In this document: positions 32,645 through 45,993 of the stretch, piece by piece
How the letters are laid out: each line of letters begins with the position of its first letter
Numbering within the stretch: the stretch's first letter is position 1
DNA from: Argentina anserina
Taxonomy: Eukaryota; Streptophyta; Magnoliopsida; Rosales; Rosaceae
Length of the DNA stretch: 64,000 bases
Assembly (NCBI RefSeq): GCF_933775445.1
Contig: NC_065878.1
Coordinates: forward strand, 19,852,395 to 19,916,394
Direction of reading: 5' to 3'
Made by a program: the position numbers and the translations under genes
The notes under the pieces: model-generated
Told to the model about the DNA's origin: nothing
Databases searched by the model: none
Seen by the model: the letters and a program-made list of their open reading frames with translations, nothing else

Positions 32645-35625
32645 ATGACGAACTTCCCATGCCTACATGTCCTGACCCTTCTCCTTTGCATCAACCTTCT
32701 CCAACCTGCCACTTTTGAAAGTTCATTTGGCAATGAAACCGATCACTTGGCTTTGCTCAAAATCAAAGAATCCATAGTCTCTGATCCACGCGGGTTTTTG
32801 AATTCATGGAATAACTCCCTTCACTTCTGCAAATGGAAAGGAATTACTTGTGGCAGACGACATCAAAGGGTAACAGTCTTGAACCTACAAAACGCTGAGT
32901 TGCATGGAACCATATCACCATGCATTGGCAACCTCTCATTTCTCAGGAACTTCGGCCTTGGCAACAACAGCTTCTCCGGCAAGATCCCCGAACAAGTCGT
33001 TCATTTGTTCCGACTGCGAAGTCTCAATCTAACTTTCAACATGTTGGAGGGGGAAATTCCAGTCAACCTGACCTTCTGTCAGGAACTAAATGTCATAAGT
33101 ATTGCACAAAACCGCCTTACCGGAAAAATTCCATCAGAGATTGGCTCATTGATGAAACTTGTGCATTTTAACATAGACTGGAACAATCTGTCAGGAGGCA
33201 TCCCAACTTCCTTAGGAAATCTTTCATCACTCATTCAACTTTCCTTAGGAGGGAACAATTTGGAGGGCACAGTTCCGGAGGAGATAGGACGACTCAGAAA
33301 CCTCCGTGTTTTAGAGCTAAACTCAGGATATCTCTCTGGTATGGTACCTCCCTCCATTTATAACCTGTCATCAATAATAATCATTTCAATTGTGGAAAAT
33401 AAGTTTAAGGGAAGTTTTCCTCCTGGTATAGGCCTTAGCATGCCTAATTTACAGGGATTGTATCTGGGGGGTAATGGATTCTTGGGACAAATCCCAGCTT
33501 CGCTTTCCAATGCTTCCAAACTTCAGCACCTTGATGTTTGGGAAAATGATTTTGTAGGGCAAGTTCCCTCTAGTTTTGGAAACCTTCCTAATATCCAGTG
33601 GCTCAATTTCGCTTGGAATAATCTAGGTAGTAATTCATCTAGTGACTAGGAATTTATAACATCCCTGACAAATTGCAGCAGTCTAGAGATGCTTTCTTTG
33701 AGTGCAAACCAATTTGGAGGTGTTTTACCCAACTCCATAGCCAATTTCTCAACCAACCTGACTGGACTCTACCTTGGGGCCAATCAAATAGTGGGAACGA
33801 TACCTGAGAGTCTCAACTCATTAGTCTGTCCTCACTTAATTATCTCAACTCATCACAAAACTCACTGACTGGCAATCTGCCTGTGGAAGTGGGTAAGTTG
33901 AGAAGTGTCAACAGACTGGACATCTCTTATAATAATTTGACTGGACAAATTCCACAAATTATTGGAAGTTGTCTGAGCCTTGAATTTCTGTACCGACAAG
34001 GGAACCACTTTCAAGGTATAATACCTTCTTCTTTAGCTTCTTTGAGAGGTCTTCAGCATCTAGATCTTTCAGGGAACAATTTGTTCAGCCAAATTCCAAA
34101 AGATCTTCAGAGACTTCCATTCTTGATGTATTTGAACCTTTCTTTCAATAATCTGGAGGGTGAGGTACCGGAAGGAGTGTTTCAAAACACAAGTGCAATA
34201 TCATTGGATGGAAATACAAAACTTTGCGGTGGTGTTCCAGAGTTGCAGCTACCAGCATGCCCTATCAATGCATTAAAGAAGAGAAAGTTGAGTGGTATCA
34301 AACTAAAGTTAACAATTTCTTTAGTGACTGGATGCTCTCTTCTGTTTGCAATCCTTGTAGTTTTTTATCAGATGAGAAAGAATCAAAAGAAGAAACTGTT
34401 ATCTAAGGTGTCATCAATCGGCTTCCTTTCAAAGGTTTCATACCAGACACTTCATCAAGCTACTGGAGGATTCTCTCAGAGCAATCAAATTGGATTAGGC
34501 GGTTTTGGCACTGTGTATAAAGGAATTCTTGATCAAACAGAAAACAGTGTTGCTGCCATTAAGGTCTTCAACCTTCAACAAAAAGGAGCTTCCAAGAGTT
34601 TCATGGCTGAATGCAATGCACTCAGATATATCCGGCACAAGAATCTTGTGAAGATCATCACTTGTTGCTCCAGCATTGATAACAATGGTAATGACTTCAA
34701 AGCTCTAATTTATGAGTATATGTCAAATGGAAGTTTAGATGAGTGGCTGCACGGAGATACCGGATCAAGGAGTTTGAGCCTTGTTCAGAGACTGAATATT
34801 CTTGTTGATGTAGCTTCTGCATTGTGTTATCTTCATGACCATTGTGAACCAGAAATTATTCACCGAGACTTGAAGCCAAGCAATGTTCTTCTAGATGATG
34901 ACATGGTTGCTTGTGTCAGTGATTTTGGGCTAGCAAGACTCATCTCACCGACCCCGGACTCTCAAAATCAAAGTAGCACGATCGGAGTAAAGGGAACCAT
35001 TGGCTATGTTGCTCCAGGCAACAATTTTCGGTTATACGAATCCATACTTCCAATCTGCAAGTTTAATTAAGATTTATGTGTGTGATATGAACAGAAGTGG
35101 ATCAAATTGGAGCATCGTAGCTTCACACTAGAGTGACCAATACCGTGGTTATGATCAATACTTGATTGTTTTATGATTTGCAGAGTATGCAGTCGGTGTT
35201 GAGCCCTCAAAACAAGGGGATGTATATAGTTATGGGATTCTTGTGTTGGAATTATTTACAAGAAGAAGACCAACCGATGAAATGTTTGTAGACAATTGCA
35301 ATATCCACACTTTTGTCAAGATGGCCATACCAGGAAGGCTAATACAGATTGTAGATCCTACGGTTCTTTCCAATTTAGAAGTGACCACACATGAAACAGC
35401 ACAAGATGAGGTGAACTACATCAGTGGCTACAACATGAAATCGAAGCAGATGAAGAAGACACTGACATTGTGAATTTAAACACGATGAACAGATACTTGT
35501 GGAAGTGCATACTTCCAATCCTTAAGATTGGACTTGCATGCTCCGGAGAATCACCAAGGAATCGAATGACTATGGAGGAGGTTCTCAGGGAGCTACACCA
35601 CATCAAAAAATGCTCACTCCAGTGA
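32645..35625 (+). pseudogene. LRR-XII receptor-like kinase, disrupted
   Basis: The ATG at 32645 starts a signal peptide (CLHVLTLLLCINLL), then an LRR N-cap (DHLALLKIKES, CKWKGITCGRRHQRV) and many LRRs of the EFR/Xa21 type. Several lesions follow. A TAG interrupts the LRRs at 33647-33649, and reading continues in frame after it. Near 33825 LRR sequence is missing and the frame changes. A further one-base shift lies near 35440. The kinase region is otherwise good: LGGFGTVYKG, AAIKVF, IIHRDLKPSNVLL, VSDFGLARL and GTIGYVAP. An intron at 35018-35183 sits at the family's usual place (YVAP|EYAVG) but has a GC donor (CAG|GCAACA). The last exon ends with MTMEEVLRELHHIK and TGA at 35623-35625. Intact relatives are surface immune receptors; this copy cannot encode one. 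Confidence 0.85.
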
Positions 35626-36247
35626 GAGGAAAAAAAATAAGTAGCTAAATTGGTAATTCTAGGCCTTTTTGAAAAGGTTTGTTCATTCACTCCAGTGTTC
35701 CCTTTCCCCTATTAATGACTGCATAACTCTACGTTTTTGTGCAAATTACAGTATGGGAAGAATTGTGAACACTATGTCTCGTAATACTGGAGATGTGCGA
35801 AGGCAAGAAATCAGCATCGAAGTGAGAAGTACTATAGATTTCCCAAGAGTTAGAGACTAGCAAGAAGAAATGTTGTTGCGTAATTGTTGATAAAAAAATG
35901 TTTTTGCTTGATGTCAGAATAAGAATTGAATGTCAATTTCATCTAGTACGAGGCTACAAGCCCACAGCTTATATCTTAATTTGGAGTAAACTAGAAACCA
36001 CCGAGTCCAAGAATTTCAGAGGACAATCAAAATCATCCCATACTATATATCACCACAAGTTTCCAATGCAAAATCATGATTTGGTTATCACAGAAACAAT
36101 TGGTAACAATAAAACCGCATAACAACAAAAACTTGAATTTAGTACCAGTAACATCCAAAGCATAATTAAGCAAATAATAATCCCAAAACAAAATACAAAC
36201 TTAATTGTTCAAGTATTTGTAACCTGCAACTACTTAGAGCATACTAC
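35626..36247. other. Intergenic spacer between converging genes
   Basis: Holds the 3' flank of the receptor-kinase pseudogene and the 3' UTR of RPP0. No separate gene is seen. Confidence 0.5.
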
Positions 36248-38118
36248 CTAATCAAATAAGCCGAGTCCCATATCCTCATCTGACTCCTCATCTGGCTCTT
36301 CCTTGGCCTCCTCCTTCGCAGCTGCAGCAGGGGCAGCAGCACCACCGGAGGCTGCAGCAGGGGCAGCCAAGGCAACAGCAAACTTTGAAGGATCCTGCAT
36401 TCATTGACCACAATTAGTAACACAAACAAGGAAATAACGTATCACATAAGCAACCAAACTAAAAGTTAGAAGAATAGTAGGACGTGTTAATTTACCTCCA
36501 GATACTCCTTGACCTTGTCAGCTTGGGGGAAGGAATACTCGGTAGCCACAGCAATAGCCAACACATTCTTGTAGGCATTGATGAACATATGTGGTGCAGC
36601 TGCAATTGTTGGGTAGGAGATGGCCATTGCCAATGCTGTGACATTGGAGACACCAGAAGCAAACTTAAGCATGAGGTCATCCTCAGTAAGATCGAGCACC
36701 TCTGGGCTGAAGACAGATCCATTGTCATAAACCATTGTGACAACAAGACCATAAGAGAATGGCCTGATACCGAGCTTGGCAAGAAGGGCAGCCTCAGAAT
36801 TCCCAACCTTCTCACCCTTCCTGATGATTTCCACAGGGGTTATGATTTCCACAGTACCCTTGTTAATCTTGGTGGGAATGTTAAGCACCTGAAATGGAAA
36901 ACAGTGTCAGTGAAATCTTCCAAAGTCCTTGCAAAACAAATGGACAAGTGACCCTCAATGTTACAAACCTGGAAGAAAGAGGTCTGGGATGGATCAAGAC
37001 CAGTGTTGCCAGGCGGAATCACCACATCAATTGGAGCAACCAAACCAACACGAGCAGGAGCTCCAACCTAAACAATCATAAAAATCAGTTATGAGATAAC
37101 GCAAATTCACAAAAACTGCAACACCCAAAATTGCAAACCAATATAAAAAAAGGATCATACAAAACCACAAAAAGTAACAAAGCAAACAAACTCATCCCTC
37201 GCCTAAGCTATGAAACATAATAATACAGTGTCACAAAGAGTTGATTATGAATTTTATCCAAGTTCAGTAACTCCACCTCAAGTAGATATCAGTTATTCAA
37301 TCAATAAAGAACTACAGTGGTACCCAACAAGGATTTCAGTAAATATATCCAAATAAAATATCCCATCACAGATTCACCTTTCATATATGAATCTCCACAA
37401 AATTATCAAATATCCAATCATACTCAAGAAAAGTAAACAATGCACGTGCCACTAATCATTATTATTATGATTTATTCATCACCACATATCCAATTAAATG
37501 TCTTCCATTTCAACCGCAATGTCAATATCATTAACAATGTATTCCACCATCTGTAACAACCTAAATTCCCAAAGAGAAAAATTATATACACTACAGAGTA
37601 CCAATATGATTTCCAATTCAACAAATACGATGCACCGGTCAGGAGTCAAATACAAACCAGTATAACTCTGTAACGAAAGACCGAACAAGCTCACCTTGTA
37701 CTTGGCAACCTCCTCGCTCACTTCCTTCAAATCACCCTTGGTGAAAATCAGACCAACATTGCCCTAATCACCAGAAACAAACTGAATCAACCTTAACAGT
37801 AAAAACACAACAACAAGACAGTAAAAAGTAAAAACAACCGGTAAAACAAAACTCAAAACTCACCACAAGGAGGGGCACGAGGTTGAGGTAGGTATCGTTG
37901 CCGGTCTTGGCGGAAAGGATCTTAATAGTCCTCTTCATCATAGTATTCTTCCCCATCAGAACTGTGGAGTCTCCACGTAGACCCTTACGGATGTTCTGGA
38001 GCTGATTCGAGCCGACGTTATCGGCGGCGACGATGAGGACCTGGCCGTAGTCCTCCAGGAGCTTGCAGAGCTTGGCATCGTAGTTGATCTTCTTCTCGGC
38101 TTTGGATAGCTTGCCCAT
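36248..38118 (-). CDS. RPP0: 60S acidic ribosomal protein P0 (uL10)
   Basis: Five exons, 38118-37864, 37763-37695, 37067-36969, 36888-36496 and 36394-36248, join in frame to 320 residues, the usual length. The start is [20 protein letters not shown], followed by the L10 domain that binds 28S rRNA ([65 protein letters not shown]). The C-terminal tail is an Ala-rich hinge (about 275-300) and the acidic end [13 protein letters not shown], which is the P-stalk motif that recruits elongation factors. P0 carries the P1/P2 dimers on the large subunit. All introns are GT-AG. The end has Leu-Gly-Leu where I would expect a Phe-containing form, a mild variation. Confidence 0.96.
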
Positions 38119-38268
38119 TGTGATGGTGGGAGTCGGGGGTTAGTAGTGAAAAGATGAGAGGATTAGTGAGGGGGTGGGAAAATGAGGGCCAAGAACGAGG
38201 CTTTGGGGCTCGGTCAAGGCGGACAGCGGCGGCTGTCTCTTTAACCTCTCTCTTTTCAGGGACGAAGG

Positions 38269-38342
38269 TTAGGGTTTGGGAGTTCTGTGAAGACGTAGAG
38301 GCGCGTGGGAGGTGAAGATGTGAGAAGGGAGGTATATATAGT
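38269..38342 (-). promoter_or_regulatory. RPP0 promoter: TATA box and telo-box
   Basis: On the minus strand a TATA run (CTATATATAC) lies at 38342-38333, and a telo-box AAACCCTAA at 38277-38269 falls between it and the ATG. Another AAAACCCTA is at 38354-38346, and a site-II-like TGGGCT at 38473-38478. Telo-boxes with site II elements are typical of plant ribosomal-protein promoters active in dividing cells. Confidence 0.6.
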
Positions 38343-38806
38343 GAGTAGGGTTTTGTGGGTGACCTAGATCTGACGGGTGTGGTTTGTTGTTGTTAAAATT
38401 TTGTGATCTGATGGATGTGGCGGGTTGGGTGATTTGGGTGGGTTGGTTTTTATTTGTGGTTTTTGTTGATATTGGGCTTGGATTTCATTATATACATGTC
38501 ATTTATTTACAAGCTCACAATTTTCGACCTTGAACTATATACAAAGAACTAGCACTTGGGGGAAAAGTACTCAGAAATTCTTGTATTCATGATGTACAAA
38601 TACATCATAACCGTATATGTATTTTATTTACCAAACATCCATGTATATTAAAATAATCAATTTTAACCACGTTAACCTTAGAACTTTGCAAACGTGACTG
38701 AATTTCATTGGGCATATGATTCAACCACCACATAGAACGACCATACGTATAAATTCCCCTCTTCCACTTCGCGTCTGAGGCTCTGACGTCGTACCACTCG
38801 TGTTTA

Positions 38807-41379
38807 ATGGCCTCCACTTACCGTGATCGGACCTCCGAGTTCCGATCACTCTCCGACACCTTCAACAAAACCGGAGGATCCACACCCGTCCGTCCATCTC
38901 AGAATGCTCATTCACCGTCCAGATCTCCCGTCCCAACCTCTTCCGGATCCGAATTCAACAAGAAGGCCTCCCGGATCCAGTCGGGCATCAACGAAACCAC
39001 TCAGAAGATCTCACGCCTCGCTCAGTGTAACTCCAATTCATCCCTCTCTTCTTTTCTTTTCCATGGTTTTCATTCGATTTGATTTTCATCTCTAGCTGAG
39101 AAATTCATGTTTAGCGTTTCAATTTACTTTTACCGCGAAATAAAAGTTAAAACTCAGCTTAGATTAACTCAGGCAGTTCAATGTGAGAGCCGCATGATAA
39201 TCTCGGTTGTTAATTTTAGCTAGAGAGCTGTTGTCAGAGTTTATTAGTACTTTTACTTAGTTTTTGCTCTATGTATAGCGTTGGGAACTTAGAATCACAT
39301 TTTTTGTTCTGATTTGTTATTGACCTCTTAAACTGTTTACGTTACGACTATTTGAGGTGTGTTGCCTGTGGAGAATTTCGCCTCGAAATCATAGTGTTGT
39401 TATACTGCTAAAAGCAATTTTTATGTTACTTGAGATGTTATTTGGCTGGTTGATGCTGTGTTGATGGTAAGGCTTGCGCTTTGTGTGTGCTAATATGCAG
39501 TGGCGAAGAAGTCGACCATGTTCAATGATCCGTCTATGGAGATTCAGGAGTTGACTGCTATAGTGAAGAATGATATTACGGCTCTGGATGCGGCTATTAC
39601 GGATTTGCATACTATCCAGAACATGGAGATAGCTGATGGGAATTACTCTCAGGATAAAGTTGTTCACTCGACGACAGTTTGTGATGACTTGAAAAGCAGA
39701 CTTATGAGGGCTACGAAGGAGCTTCAGGATGTTTTAACCACTAGAACACAGGTTAGTGCTAGCTTGACTTTTATTATGTGAACTTGTTCAGCACAAAGTG
39801 TTTCTTGGGTTCAATAATATTGTGGGCGTCCTTTAAGTTTTGAAGGTTTGTTTTCCCTGCAGAATATTAAGACCCATGAGAACAGGAAACAGATATATTC
39901 CACCAATACAGCAAGAGAAAACCCTTTTAAGAGTCCTGCAAAAACTGTGACTGAACCTCCACCCTGGTCAACTTCATCAAGTGCATCTGGCAGTGGACAG
40001 CCATCACAGTAAGTTTTTCAATAAACGATCAATTAAGATTAAAGTCATTACTGTGCCAAATTGCGTAGACCTTCCACTTTATAGTTGTTGGTGAATTATT
40101 AACTGCTTTATTACTCTCTCCAGATCATCAACAGAGGTTCAAGTTGGAAACCAACTGAGGTATGCCGGCTCCAAAGGACATCCTGATTTTTCTTTTCTTT
40201 TCTAATATCATGATCCCCATACAAGCTTTACTTGGAGCATTGCTAGATGCATTGCATACACTTTCAATCATATATTCGATTAACACAAATGCTGATCATA
40301 ACTCCGTTATTTACTATTGTTTTACTTTTATCTTCTATTGTTGCGTTAATGTGCATTTACCACATTGCTTCCTTTAAGATGGTAAAAATTGAGTAACAGA
40401 ACAAGAATATATTACCCCTAGAAGAAAAGGAAAAGAGAATAAGTGAACAAATGCAGAACTGAAGAATTTCACACTGTATGACATACTTTATACTAATCAG
40501 AGTGTATGCAAAGCTATAATACTTTCTCATATGATCACTAGTTGCTGAGACTGTTGGCTGCCATGTCTTCTTCATATCCCCTCAACTAGACTTTCAGCTA
40601 TGTTTCTGCTTATAATGCAGTACCTTTTGATAGCATCTCAAAATTATAGAGGGCCTTCATCAATTTGGTGATTGCTCAATTAGCAAAGGCGTGATTAAGT
40701 GGTGTTCAGCTGTTAGATTCCAACTTCCATTTCTTGTATATAAGTAACTTTGATTTCATTGTGTCATGAAAAGCTTCTGAATTTTCCATATGGCTGAATA
40801 CTTTCCCTAGTTACCGGAAGTTAGGTTGAATGATTTTGTTTGCTGTATTCATATTCATAGAGATTCTTATGGAGAATAACTATTTGATTTACATTTGCCA
40901 AATCAGACGAAGGTTGGCTGGAGATAATCCTCCGTCACAGCAGATGGAAATGTCCATGTTACAACAGGTAGTTCCACGGCAAGAAAATTATAGTGAAAGT
41001 CGGGTGACAGCTCTTCAAAATGTAGAATCAACGATTTCTGAACTGAGTGGGGTATTTACACATTTGGCTACCATGGTTGCACATCAAGGGGAACTGGCAA
41101 TCAGGTTTGATCTTCTTGCTTATGAGAAATTCTGTCCTCCTATCTTTTAATATGACAAGTTTTGCAGTTTAAGTAGGCTGGACCATGTTATACCAAATCT
41201 GCTTCGTTGATTTGAGCAGGATCGACGACAACATGGATGAATCATTGACAAATGTTGAGGGTGCGCACAGTGCCTTACTGAGGAATCTCAACCGAATATC
41301 ATCAAATAGGTGGTTGATCATCAAGATATTTTTTATTTTGATTTTTTTCCTGATTGTCTTCATCTTCTTTGTGGCTTAA
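38807..41379 (+). CDS. SYP31: Syntaxin of plants 31 (SYP3 family Qa-SNARE)
   Basis: Six exons, 38807-39026, 39501-39751, 39863-40008, 40124-40159, 40907-41104 and 41220-41379, give 336 residues. The N-terminus (TYRDRTSEFRSLSDTF) is the syntaxin-5 type. It is followed by the Habc-type bundle (FNKKASRIQSGI, MEIQELTAIVKNDITALDAA, MEIADGNYSQDKVVHSTTVC). The SNARE helix runs from about residue 255, with central Gln in MVAHQGELAIRIDDNMDESL, and ends before a C-terminal anchor (WLIIKIFFILIFFLIVFIFF). SYP31/32 act in ER-Golgi and intra-Golgi fusion. Exon 4 is only 36 bp. The first donor uses CAGT|GTAAC, the only choice that keeps the frame. SYP31 is preferred over SYP32 partly because EGY2 lies nearby, as in Arabidopsis. 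Confidence 0.92.
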
Positions 41380-44300
41380 ATCTCTGAACCAAAAAGAACT
41401 CTTGCTACAAGGTGTACTAAGGCGTCTCTGTGTCGCGTGTGCCTCATCTGTTGAAAGCACAAAGTGATCCTTTGTTCTGTATATTTACGGGCATTCCCAA
41501 TTTATTATTCTTAGCTGGCAATAGTAGTAGTAACAGCAGTAGTAGTATCATTCTTAACATCACACATACAGACCATAGAGCAACCGTTAGGTATGGTATG
41601 CTTTTGTAACAACAGAGACAGCTTGCAGTTTGTGATTTGTTGAGAAACTGTTCTTACTGTGGGTATGTATGAAATGATTGTTGTTTTCTTGGGCTGTTAG
41701 GAAGAAAAATGGACCAAATTAGATTGTAGGTTAATTTTCTTGGACCCACAAACCTAACTCTTCATGTGACGAAATTGGCCGTACAGTATGCATCATACAT
41801 AAGTACATGTCAAAAGGACAAATATAAAGCAATCAGAGTAATGAACTGGTCCGACCCTTAGTGCCAAAATCTCGAAAATTTGGTGTTTGATGTGAACCTG
41901 TTGTCCAAATTCAGGGGTGGGTACTAGTCAAGGCATGCCTTCAGCTTAAGTTCAGTGTTTTGGGACTAATGACACATTTTTCACACAATACAGATGGATA
42001 GCAACATACATTTGGAGTTGTCTAAAGACTCTAAACTTTGCAAACAAAATTTTCGGTAGAAAAACAGTAACCTCTATGATGTTTTTATTTTTAAACGAGT
42101 TTGCTTATAGATGATGTGTTTGCCAAAAGTTTATATAGAAAGACTTCGAGAATGAATGGTTCCGATCATTAAATTACATGATAGAGGTGAAAAAATCCAC
42201 AAAGTAGTAGTAAGGAACCGGTTTACTCTTAGCGGTGTTCGATTTACATCATGGTTTATGGAAAGGTTTAGAGAATGAATGTTCTAATTAGAGAGTTTTG
42301 ATCAACCATATGCAACTTCCACTCTGATTCCGAGTTATTTCCAGCGTTTTATTAGACCGTGCACAAGCTTTCTCTTTCTCAAGTGTAGCAGTCAGGCAAA
42401 TATCGCCATGATGATTCTGAATATCATGTTCTTTCCCAATGCTTCTGAATGTTTCCTCTTTTGTTCGTTACTATATTGGCTTCCAAATTTCCAATGAAAC
42501 CTGAAGAAGAAGACAGCAACTGATCTGTAATTACAAGCTAGGGCTTGCGTAGTTGCATTTATGCTGAAGTGGGAAGCACGTACGAACTCAACAAAACGAG
42601 GAAGCTAGCTAGGTCGGCACTCAGAACAGAAACTACAATACGACAAATGGCATATCACGATTTTTTGCTGCTCTTATTCTGTGGACTATATGAGCTAGAT
42701 GCAAAACCGACGGGAAGGCGTTAATGGCAGACACAGGTCCAACAAATTCAAAGTCTGCAACCCCCATGATAGATAGTTTAGTGTTCATGGTATTGCTAGG
42801 TGGTTGAAGCTGAAGGTGCCCTTTGAATAGATTCATGCAAGCTAACACATGGCCAAGCAAGGAAAACGGGTACTCTTCTGGAAATGTAGTGCAAGAAAGA
42901 AAGATAATATATTGCAGGGGTCAAAAGGATGGATCTGTTTGTAGTGGGGAAAGGGTACATGGAGATCGAAGAAGACTTTGGTCGATCTCTGATCTGCCTG
43001 CCTTGATTTGAAATGGCGAGTGCAAACTTGATGTAACCTTTCCTTGGTTGTGTAGCAACTTGCTAAAACTAAAGACTGTTTTCGGTTGCTTATGGGAGGA
43101 TCTCCTTAATTTCACTATGTGCTTGTCCTCTTCTGTGGTTGGTGTGTTGAGTTGCTAGCCTTTAACAGTTTAACTTTCATGTCAAGTATCAAATATCACA
43201 TTTGTATACAAGTAAGCTACGGTTAGGTGTGTGTGTGTATATAGGACATCTTCAGTACGTAGGACCGACCATATATTATCGCTATGCATTAGTCTGAAGA
43301 AAGGGAAATAACTGAGATTAGTTAGGCCAATTGTGAGAAATTGGATTAATTGATTAAAACCAAGGAGCGGAGTTCCTCTGATATGTAAATGCAGGGATGA
43401 CTGCAAATCATGTAGATTGAAGAGCGTGATTGCTAGATTTTCATGCTGCTTCATATAATGATCATTGCTATGCCACATTACAATTCCTTGAGAATCTGCA
43501 ATATTATTACAGACAATTCCGTTAGCATAGATCGAGTACGTACTCATAACTATGTGTCCATTTCCTGTCCCCACTTCTTTAAATCTTGCACCGTCAACAG
43601 CTTCAGGAATCAAAGGCATAAGCAATTGAATAAACCCTTCACAGTTATTCCAATCACTGATTATATGCATCAAATGTTCCCTCCTGCTCTTGTAATCACA
43701 GATTAAGTTTTTGGTGTGGCCCTGTGAAGCACTTTGGAATGGAATGGAAATGATAGAAAGCACTAGTCAGCATTAATAGATTTTGGTCCTACCCTAATAA
43801 TCAAATTTCATTGTTTTGAAATCAATTTATTAGAAAATTTGATTAAAGATAACACCCTTTACTAAGTCCATTTTGTGTACTAGGTCCTAGGATGCTTGAT
43901 CAACAAGGGGGAATATTCCGAGTGGAAGAAAAAAGTGAGTGAAATACAAAGAGGAAAGCTTGAAGCTTACTGTTTTCCATTTTGGAGATAAATCCTAAAG
44001 AGAAGCTTTTGCAGATATGGGAAACCAAAAGCCAAATAATTCCAATCTATTCTTTTTAGTCAGTATTTTTTTGAAGAAATATCTATTTGTGGGGTTTTCC
44101 ATATGTGAGATATTGATATGAATTCCTTCTAATCAATCATGACATGGTTGGACCCTTTTCTTACTGAGTTTGGTATTTGGAAAATCCATCACTTGTACGT
44201 TCACCATAACAAAAATTCATGCTGGTATGATTAGAGATGAAGTGGTGGGAACATTTGCTGTGAATATAGTGATGGTGGAGTGATCACTTGTATAATCATC

Positions 44301-45985
44301 TTAGTCGACCTAACTTTTCTTTTTGAAGTCATGAGAAAAATAAATATGAACTCTATCTTACTAGTAGTACGTAATCTCTAGTATAATTTAAATTTGGTGA
44401 TATGAAATTATAAAGTGACTGCCGATTCTCAACAGGAAGTATTATTATCCCTTATACATGATCATAGTAGAAAAAACAAGATATACGTCGTCATATGTAT
44501 CATACTGAAGTCATTTTGTATCAATCTTGAATATGTGCTTCGATTAAATTCTGAAGTTCATATCATGATGAATCTGTTAAGCTTATGATCCCATTGATTC
44601 GCTATCTGTGCCTTCATCCCAGTAATGTTTTGTGGTCTTCTTTGTTATGAGATTGCATCTTCATAATACACAATTGCAGCTAGTTATTTCTACGTCTATC
44701 CTGATATATATCTTCTCAAATGGAAAAGGAATCCACCATTGGATATGAGTCCGGACTCAATTGGCTTCTGATTTGTGATAACTGATAAGTTGCATATATT
44801 CTGTATGTGTGGTTAGAGAATGATGCTGTTGATTTATGAGTGCAATACGCACTAAGTATATATGATCCTGTAGCATTGCTTTGGAAGTTATTTATGCTTG
44901 ATAAACATACTATACAATTGTACTACTAACTGTTCTTAATCATTTCTTATCTCATCAATCCCAAAACTAAAGCTGTCTTTGTATTTGTTAGGCATGTAAT
45001 ATATACATTAGTAATTCACTAGGGTAAACATGGTTTACTTTCCTATGAATCCGACCCCAAACTCCAACCTAAACTTTGGTTTTCGTTTTAAAATATAACT
45101 TTTCATCTACAACATATGGTTTCAAGGGATTTTGGTTTTGGTTTAATAAGACTTAAACCTAAATTAAGTCTTATATTTAGCTATTTTCCAAAATCAAGAT
45201 TTTAACAGTGCACTAGGCCCGCATCAATTCAATTATATCATAATACATTCATATAACATTCAAAATCATATTTTAATTAATAATTGTGTATATAACACCT
45301 AATTGTTGGAAATGGAGAAATAAGTCATATATAAATAGTGCAATAAGAGATGCTAAAATAAATATAGCACACCAAATAGAGTTTATGGTTGGAGTTGCCC
45401 TGGATGACCAATTATATGGTGAGCCATGCAAAATAAGTTTGATTAAGATGAATGATTAGTGCGAGTCATATGAGAAAAAGGGAGACAAAGAGCATATTAT
45501 GAAGAGAAAAACTTTGATAAAGATGGAGAGGAACTAAGAGAATTGAGAAAGAAGAGGACCCTCCACCCACTAAGCATGTTGTGTTATGTTCATTAATCCC
45601 TTGATAATGCTTAAGTATAGACTTTAGTTGATATTGATAGAGATTAAAGTACTCATTTAAAGGTGTAATTGGATTCTCTGGCTAACTTTTTGACCGCATG
45701 TCAACTGAGGTAGTTGTTGTTCACCAAATTGTTGAAGAAACAAAGGTGTTTTTTGGAGAATTTGAATCAACGGTTACTTTCAAGTCAGTTTGAAAACATG
45801 CACCTCTTGTTTTGAGGGATTGTGATTTACATAACGTAATTATTTATAATTATAAATAATTACATTTGAAAAATAGTTAAAAGAATTTAATGTGCATGCA
45901 TCTTTTCCACTTGCAATGCCTAAAATTCATCAATTTTCAAATCAAATTTGTATAACTTCCTTTATATGTTCATGCGCGGTAATGA
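41380..45985. other. Gene-poor intergenic region
   Basis: Begins with the SYP31 3' UTR. A minus-strand frame of 193 codons at 43763-43182 is the longest here, but it has no recognised domain. A plus-strand frame of 87 codons overlaps it. The remainder is AT-rich and shows no bordered element that I can define. Confidence 0.35.
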
Positions 45986-45993
45986 CTCAAAAT

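Noticed and set aside
36484..36951. 155-codon plus-strand frame opposite RPP0
   Set aside because: It is antisense to RPP0 exon 4 and has no independent motifs.
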